The translations under genes and the position numbers were made by a program. From Phragmites australis (taxonomy: Eukaryota > Streptophyta > Magnoliopsida > Poales > Poaceae): a stretch of DNA of 64,000 nt. A model generated the notes under the pieces. The model ran no database searches and was not told the DNA's origin. It worked only from the letters and a program-made list of their open reading frames with translations. Location: contig NC_084942.1 of the NCBI RefSeq assembly GCF_958298935.1, forward strand, positions 18,979,501 to 19,043,500, given 5' to 3'. This document shows, one piece after another, positions 58,441-64,000 of this stretch. Numbering within the stretch: the stretch's first letter is position 1; each line of letters begins with the position of its first letter.

Positions 58441-59336
58441 TACTCGGCGGTGGAGGCGGCAGAGGGTTGCTCTCATTCGGGCCTTGGGAAGTTCTCCCAA
58501 AGAGCCACGGGTTCTCATCTTATGGTGATGATAAGATGCAAAGGTAAAAGTCAAATTCCGACATATCGAAGTAGTATTAGTCGGATAACAATATCAAGTG
58601 ATGCATTAACTCTAGGCCCTGTCAGGTGCGGAGAGTCTGCAAGAATTTGGGCAAAAACTTAGACTTAGACCTTGACAAGGAAAAATGCATGCTTAAGGGT
58701 ATGGTGCAAGACAACAATGGAACATGAAAGTATGCTCGACCCTTATCTTCACATTTCTTTCTCAGATGCATCTTTCCCCATAATCATCACAAGCATGCAT
58801 ACATAAAAATCATCAATCATCACCGTTCGCGCGAAAAGAAAATTCATTCGCGCGAACGGTGCTTGTGCAACTCGCCGCACAAGTGACGTTTCATACGTGG
58901 TTGCCCACGTATTCACTTCCCGTACCGTTGCCTTACGGAACACCCCATATAATCGCCACATGGGTAGACGATCATAACTACCATCGTATGGTGGATGTTC
59001 ATACGTTATTGCTAATGTATTTACTTCCCGTACCATCGCCGTACGGGACACACCGGGCCCCTACCTCGCACCGGTTGAGCCCCCGATACTGACCGCTATC
59101 GGGATGCGTCAATGCAACATAATTATCCAATACATAAAAGGAAAAGACACAATGCATAAACAAACAAGCAAATATGCATCACTCAAACATTCGTTATACT
59201 TAGGGGCATAGTATAGCAAGTTCGTTCATATTAATCATGAGTAGGCATAAAAGAAAATTTAGGGGGTTGCTTTAATGGGTTAAACACACTTGCTATCCTA
59301 CGTTCTAAGCATCTTTAGGCTACTTCCTTAAGTCAG

Positions 59337-59348
59337 GCTCTGATACCA
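59337..59348 (-). other. Primer-binding site of the Gypsy element
   Basis: TGGTATCAGAGC on the minus strand lies two bases inside the 5' LTR end. It is complementary to the 3' end of initiator-methionine tRNA. Confidence 0.9.
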
Positions 59349-59350
59349 GC

Positions 59351-62339
59351 TGTGGGGGAACCGTCCAAACAATATTCTAGTTAATCACAGGAGAATCATT
59401 ATTCATAATCACAACCTCGATGATTGACCAGAATATCATTCCGGCAGTCCCGGCACGTGTTTACTTCTAGGATCGGAACACATACCTTTACAACATATAG
59501 CATCACAACACAGTTTAAGAAAGAGCAAGTAATTAAATTGCATTACAATTTCTTAAGCATGCAACAAGTTATTACAATTTACAGTAAAAGAGAGCTAGGA
59601 GGAAACTAAAACCTGTTCAACTCCTAACCTACAAAAGAATCTATGCAGCGAAAGACTAAAACTATACAACAAAAGCAGGATGGAGCCACATGCCCTTAGG
59701 CTCCATCACGAAAGCACACCAACAGAGTAGGATGCACTGCTCATGCCTGCCACCACCCTCGGCAGGCGTGAAGTAGCCAAAGACCAACTCCTCCTCACTT
59801 GCAAAACCTGTAGAGCAGCTGAGTATGAAGGTACTCGCAAGACTTAATCCATAATGGGCAACTTATAATTAGCCCGACTCCAAGGATCATGCATTTGGAT
59901 GGTAGCAAGAAAATGGCCACATGGTTAAATAAAATTTACATGCAAAAGCAACTTGACACATACATGTGTGAGCATCTAAACTTAACTAACAACAATACCA
60001 CTATACCCTGTAAAGACCAACTGTACATAATTGTAACTAGAACCATAGCTAACATATATGTAAAACGAACCATCTCCACCATAACCAACATAACCAACTA
60101 CAATCTACCATGGAACTCTACGATGGTGCGCATGGACAGAAGGCATGCTCATGACCGAGAGCATGACATTTCCAAATGTTTTTACACTTTGCAGGGGGAT
60201 ACTCCTTTACCCACACGACACGAGGACCATTCTGCTTGTGCCACCCGCTAAAGTGCACACAAGGGGGTACTCGTGACAACCTTTCCCAATAAGCGCCAAC
60301 AATTTGATACATGCATCGCTCAGCGCGGAGGTATCTAAAACTACTCCCGGAGCAAACTAGATACCTCTTCCAAGTTCGCCCACTCACACCGTTGATGTTC
60401 AGGCCCAAATGATCACAGCTACAAAGGTATTCGGCTCGCCTTACCATTAGATCGGCATGTGGTGAGTACGGTAAGTGCTTAAGCCAACGGCGGCCAACAA
60501 TTGGTGCTTAACCGATGCAAAGTGGTCTACGGTATCTGGGCTCCTTCCCTGAACTACCTCGGGAACCTCCTCCAGGGCAGATGATACCCCTAACACCGCT
60601 CACATCTCATCTCATACTCACCACTCAACAACTCATCATCAATATCATTGTGTAAGTAATTATTAAGCCTATGCTCGCGAACGATGAAATATTTCACTGC
60701 TCAACTTCTACTATAAACCTATGCAATACTAAGCAACTCGTCACATTTTAAGTTAGACATTAACATGATTATGCCCGGGCTACAAGGATATGGATCAACA
60801 ACAATTGAAGGAAAAGGTCATGCATCTACATAGGTTCTACCCACCGTATTCTGACATCGACTCAAACTCATGCATACATACATAAAGCATATTTATCAAT
60901 TTATACCATACGAGATCCAAAGTATTAGGATAAGTATGCTTAGATGCCTTGCTGCTCTGTAGTTTGCCTTATGCTACCCGCGCAACACTCGCAAAATTCG
61001 AGGAGATGGGCGTAGTCTTCAATCACCGCCGGGTCACACGCTGGTTCTCCGCTCACTAGAGAAGAACACATACAATGATGAATACGCTTGAAGTGCAACA
61101 ATGCATGCCACAATATGCATAAAAACATGTTAGACGTGCAAGACACACGAATTAATGCCACACTTAGCGATCTAAACGAAGTTGGAAAACATCAGGAGGC
61201 TGGAGTATCTGGGTTGACTCGGAGTATCCATGTCCGGACCCTCCGGTTAACGTCCGGACGAGGGCGCTCGGGTTGCCACAATTTTTACTGGCTCGGAGTA
61301 TCTGGGTGGACTCGGAGTATTCGGGTTCCGGAGCCTCCGGGCAATCCTCCGGGTGAGGATTCTCAGTTATCCATTTTTTGATTTAACCTGGAACCTCCGG
61401 GTTGTGCCAGACACTCCGGGAGAGGCTCCGGGTGAGGGTGCTCGGTTAAATCCGCCGGTTTAACCCGGAACCTCTGGGCTTACCTGGATTATCCGGGTGA
61501 GGCAGACTTAGACATTCTCAAAATTTTGCCCTCGGTCGATTCGACTCGCATGACAAATTTATGCTACATAAACATGTATATGCCCTATCCAAAAGATTCT
61601 AGACCCAACTTGCACCCTAAACCCTAACGATTTTTTAATACAATTCAATGGGCTTTCTCCTGTTGAACCCGGAGTATCCAGGCTGTCCAGAACATCCGTT
61701 TTCGAGGGGATTTTGGGGTCGATTTGGTTTGCGAGCCTCTCCAAGCCTAAGGGAAATATGCTAGGGATAGTTCAAGGAGTCTAGAACTCACTCATCAACC
61801 TAGCAACATGACTTCATAGCTCAAATTCGTCCAAAATTACATTTTGCTCCAAAAACTCAAGAACATCTAAAGAACTCAAGAACAACTCGATTCCTCCATG
61901 AAAACGAAAACGAATTGGATAGATGAGTAGCTTAGGAGCTAAGGAACGCTTGGATACCACATGCATACCTTGGTCTTGCTCCTAGAGAGAGAAATTGAAG
62001 GAGTGAGAAAGTGGGAGAGCTCCCTTGGGCTTGGCCGGTTGGAGGAGAGGGAGAACGGCAGTGAGGGAGGGAGCAGGTGGGAGAGGGTGAGAGAGGGAGT
62101 GGGCTGCTGCCCAAAGAGAGGTGGGGGTGGTTGTCCCACATGTGGGGCCCACATGTTAAAGAAAAGGGTCTATTTTAACTGCAAATTTCATTATTTCCTC
62201 TCCCAAATTCATTTATCTCATCCAATTGACTTTTGATGAATTGCATTAGTGTTCCGAAATAAAATTACACAAAATTAAATATAATGCTTAAGAAGCATGA
62301 TTATGCTTAATTGTGTAATTAAGGATTTGGGACGTGACA
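59351..62339 (-). mobile_element. 5' LTR (2989 bp) of the Gypsy element
   Basis: It starts TGTCACGTCCCAAATCC at 62339 and ends GGTTCCCCCACA at 59351. The right-hand 347 bp (in + coordinates 59351-59697) are repeated at 55129-55476. It is homologous along its length to the solo LTR at 13553-17210. Confidence 0.9.
61190..61510. repeat. Cluster of CTCCGGGT/GGAGTATCCGGGT motifs in the Gypsy LTR
   Basis: About fifteen variants of CTCCGGGT, CGGAGTATC and CCGGTTTAACCCGG occur within 320 bp on both strands. A further pair is near 61668. It sits about 1.84-2.16 kb from the LTR's left end, the same offset as the unrelated motif cluster in the solo LTR. Confidence 0.6.
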
Positions 62340-63837
62340 TGCAATTCCCATATACCATGTCCACCGACACCCTAGCGTAACCAGGCTGTAGCAGAATTTC
62401 GTGAATCGTCTGTTCTCCGCCACATGGGAACGCCAAGCCCATGCTAACCTCAATGATGTTATCATAGCCAACAGTGGTGGGCAGTATGAGCTTGCACTTG
62501 GTGTCTTCTTCTATGTCGTCGATGGGGTATCTCTCGCTAAGGACCTCTTTTGGAATGTCGTCCAATGGGGGGTCACCATCAGATCCACCGACAGGGAAGT
62601 CATGTTGATCGAGCATGTTATCTGGAGTACTAAGTTGCGTAGATGCACAGCTACTCCGGTGCCGAGCTAGTGGAGATTCAAGTGTTGTGGCTACATCCTG
62701 CTGCCTGATAGCCCATACTCACTCCTCGATCCGTTGTTCCATCCTTTCTTTCATCCTTTTTGAAAGTATATCCATCTTTTCTTTCATCCTTGCTTCGACC
62801 TCAGCGACAATCTCCATTCTCATCCGTTCACGCTCGACTGCTTTGTGCTCAGCTTTGTTTCTCCTTAGGCTCCTATATGAATCAGCGTCGTCAGGGAATC
62901 CCAACTTTCATGGAATGGAAACATCTATGCCACACGTGCAACCCGGGTGCTCTTTGTTTCCCAGAGCTGATGTTAGTATGTATTTTTTCCGAGATGGTTG
63001 GAATGATCCTTGAGTGAATTCTTCTGGAAGTTGCAGGATCCTTTGAGCCACTTGCTTGGTTTCTAGCTTCCTAAAGGTGACAGAACCATCGGACGAGCAT
63101 ACGGCCCTTCCTTGGAACTAGTTCTGGGCCCGCCTCTCTGGGATATGGGAAACTGGTGTGGAGCGGTTCTCCCGAGTTGCCTTCTCATCCTCCTTGTCCC
63201 AGTCCAACTCTTTGCACGCATACCCACCGGTGCCAAGCCTGTGGGGGTGCGTGTTGTGTGACTGGTGCTCCTTGTTAGCCTGACTGTGCTGCTGAAATTC
63301 CTTAGATTGGTATCTTGCCACAAACTCTGTCCATTGGTCCACCAAGTACCCATAAGAAATATTATTAGGGATAAGATCATGCTTCACATATGTATTATAC
63401 AGCTCGCTCTTGAAGGTCTTCCATGCCTTCCCCATCTTGGCTATTACCTGTCTTTCCACGGCCTCTAAGGACCATCTTTCAGGGAAGTCAATTTGGGCTT
63501 TAATTGTTTCCCACAAGAAGGTTTTGTCGCTCTGCAGCACGGCCTTCCAGTTTGGGTAAGTTATCCCGACCCTTGTCCTTCCAAGTGAGGCGCATGCTCT
63601 ACGAAATGCTGTCTGAGCTTGCTGAGGCTTTGTTGGCACACCTTCCTCATTGACGTGAGTTATTGTGTAGTGACATGTGGGCATTTGGATTTTCCCTCGA
63701 CCACATCGCTTTCGCTTCTGCGCCATAGTTTGTTCTGTTTGCTCCTGAGAAATGGTCTCCTCAGCTTGTTGAGCAGTGCCCTCTTCTTGTTGAAGAGAAG
63801 AGGTATGAGGCAGTTCAAGTTCATCTTCAGATGCCAT
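62340..63837 (-). pseudogene. CACTA ORF, N-terminal part (plant transposase Ptta/En/Spm type)
   Basis: On the minus strand, starting at the ATG at 63837 (MASEDELELPHTSSLQ), the frame reads a basic stretch (QKRKRCGRGK). A domain with IDFPERWSLEAVERQVIAK and KMGKAWKTFKSELYNTYVK follows, which I recognise as the Transposase_24 type found in grass CACTA elements. It stops at 63118 and is followed, after a possible frameshift or intron, by a long E/R/M-rich coiled coil (62719-62904). Then come a Q/D-rich linker and DMVYGNC, where the Gypsy element is inserted. A TGA lies before the coiled coil near 62909. The reading continues in frame at 55128 on the other side of the insertion. Confidence 0.75.
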
Positions 63838-64000
63838 CTTCAAAATAGGAAAAGTCGTATGCTTATTAGGAACTTGTTATAATAGTACAAGTTTGCTATT
63901 GCTATTGTTTGAAGAATTGCTATTTAGAGAAGTTACAGAGAAACATTTTGCTATATATTAAGCTCCTAATTACTTTAGCTACAACACATTCGAAAAACAA

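Larger units (their letters stand above)
55129..62339 (-). mobile_element. Ty3/Gypsy element with a truncated 3' LTR
   Basis: The element is flanked by a perfect 5-bp duplication, TGCAA at 55124-55128 and 62340-62344. In element orientation it begins TGTCACGTCCC (62339) and ends CCCCCACA (55129). The 5' LTR is complete (59351-62339). The 3' LTR is only its last 348 bp (55129-55476), joined directly to pol, so the integrase end of pol and most of the 3' LTR were deleted after insertion. The long LTR and RT type suggest the Tekay/Del chromovirus group (inference). Confidence 0.92.
52973..64000 (-). mobile_element. Large CACTA (En/Spm) element, cut by the window end
   Basis: The left terminus CACTACTAGAGAAATAA is at 52973. 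Subterminal repeats follow to about 53260 in both orientations, such as TACAGACGGCT and AGCCGTCTATGAAA. The coding sequence runs on the minus strand, so this is the 3' end of the element. The other end lies beyond the window, presumably with the TNP2-type transposase gene. A 7.2-kb Gypsy element (55129-62339) is inserted in the coding region. Confidence 0.85.

Noticed and set aside
61961..62236. Glycine/arginine-rich frame near the LTR end
   Set aside because: It is a purine-rich part of the Gypsy LTR, read also on the other strand as a serine/proline-rich frame.

Overview
The window looks like nuclear DNA from a grass (Poaceae). The evidence is split plant genes with GT/AG introns, one GC-rich grass-style gene, and a dense nested mixture of Copia, Gypsy, CACTA, hAT and Tourist-like transposons. 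I cannot fix the genus from sequence alone. No prokaryotic operons, rRNA genes or CRISPR arrays are present.

Three host genes are supported. (1) 8602-12340 (+) is a two-exon gene for an ESSS/NDUFB11-like subunit of mitochondrial complex I. Its 3.3-kb intron carries a solo LTR with a perfect target-site duplication. (2) 31919-34924 (-) is a six-exon gene for the beta subunit of the ER translocon-associated protein complex (TRAP-beta), including a 6-nt microexon. (3) 52110-52613 (+) is a GC-rich, apparently intronless gene for a small four-helix membrane protein of unknown function. A plausible orphan exon lies at 36113-36262 (-).

Layout: 1-8 kb is AT-rich gene-free DNA with several small inverted-repeat transposons. 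8-12.4 kb is the complex I gene. 13.5-17.2 kb is a 3.7-kb solo Gypsy-type LTR. 17.7-23.4 kb is a decayed Sirevirus-like Copia gag between two LTRs of the same family in opposite orientation. 23.4-28.0 kb is a second decayed Copia pol with its short 3' LTR. 28.6-31.2 kb is a minus-strand Gypsy gag remnant with LTR and primer-binding site. 31.9-34.9 kb is TRAP-beta. 36.6-41.6 kb holds a hAT MITE, a small CACTA element with an intact acidic ORF, a LINE-like tail and a foldback element. 41.6-52.2 kb is a tandem array of about 2.5-kb units. 53.0 kb to the window end is a CACTA element whose Ulp1-protease-type ORF is split by a 7.2-kb Gypsy element.

The most unusual structure is the tandem array. 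It has one older partial unit plus three nearly identical units, and each repeats the upstream region and first 37 or so codons of the four-helix gene, so three 5'-truncated-gene decoys lie in front of the one complete gene. The three recent units each contain the same hAT insertion, which therefore predates the amplification. The other notable signals are position-conserved but sequence-unrelated motif clusters in two homologous Gypsy LTRs, and the exactly dated nesting (target-site duplications) of the CACTA/Gypsy pair.
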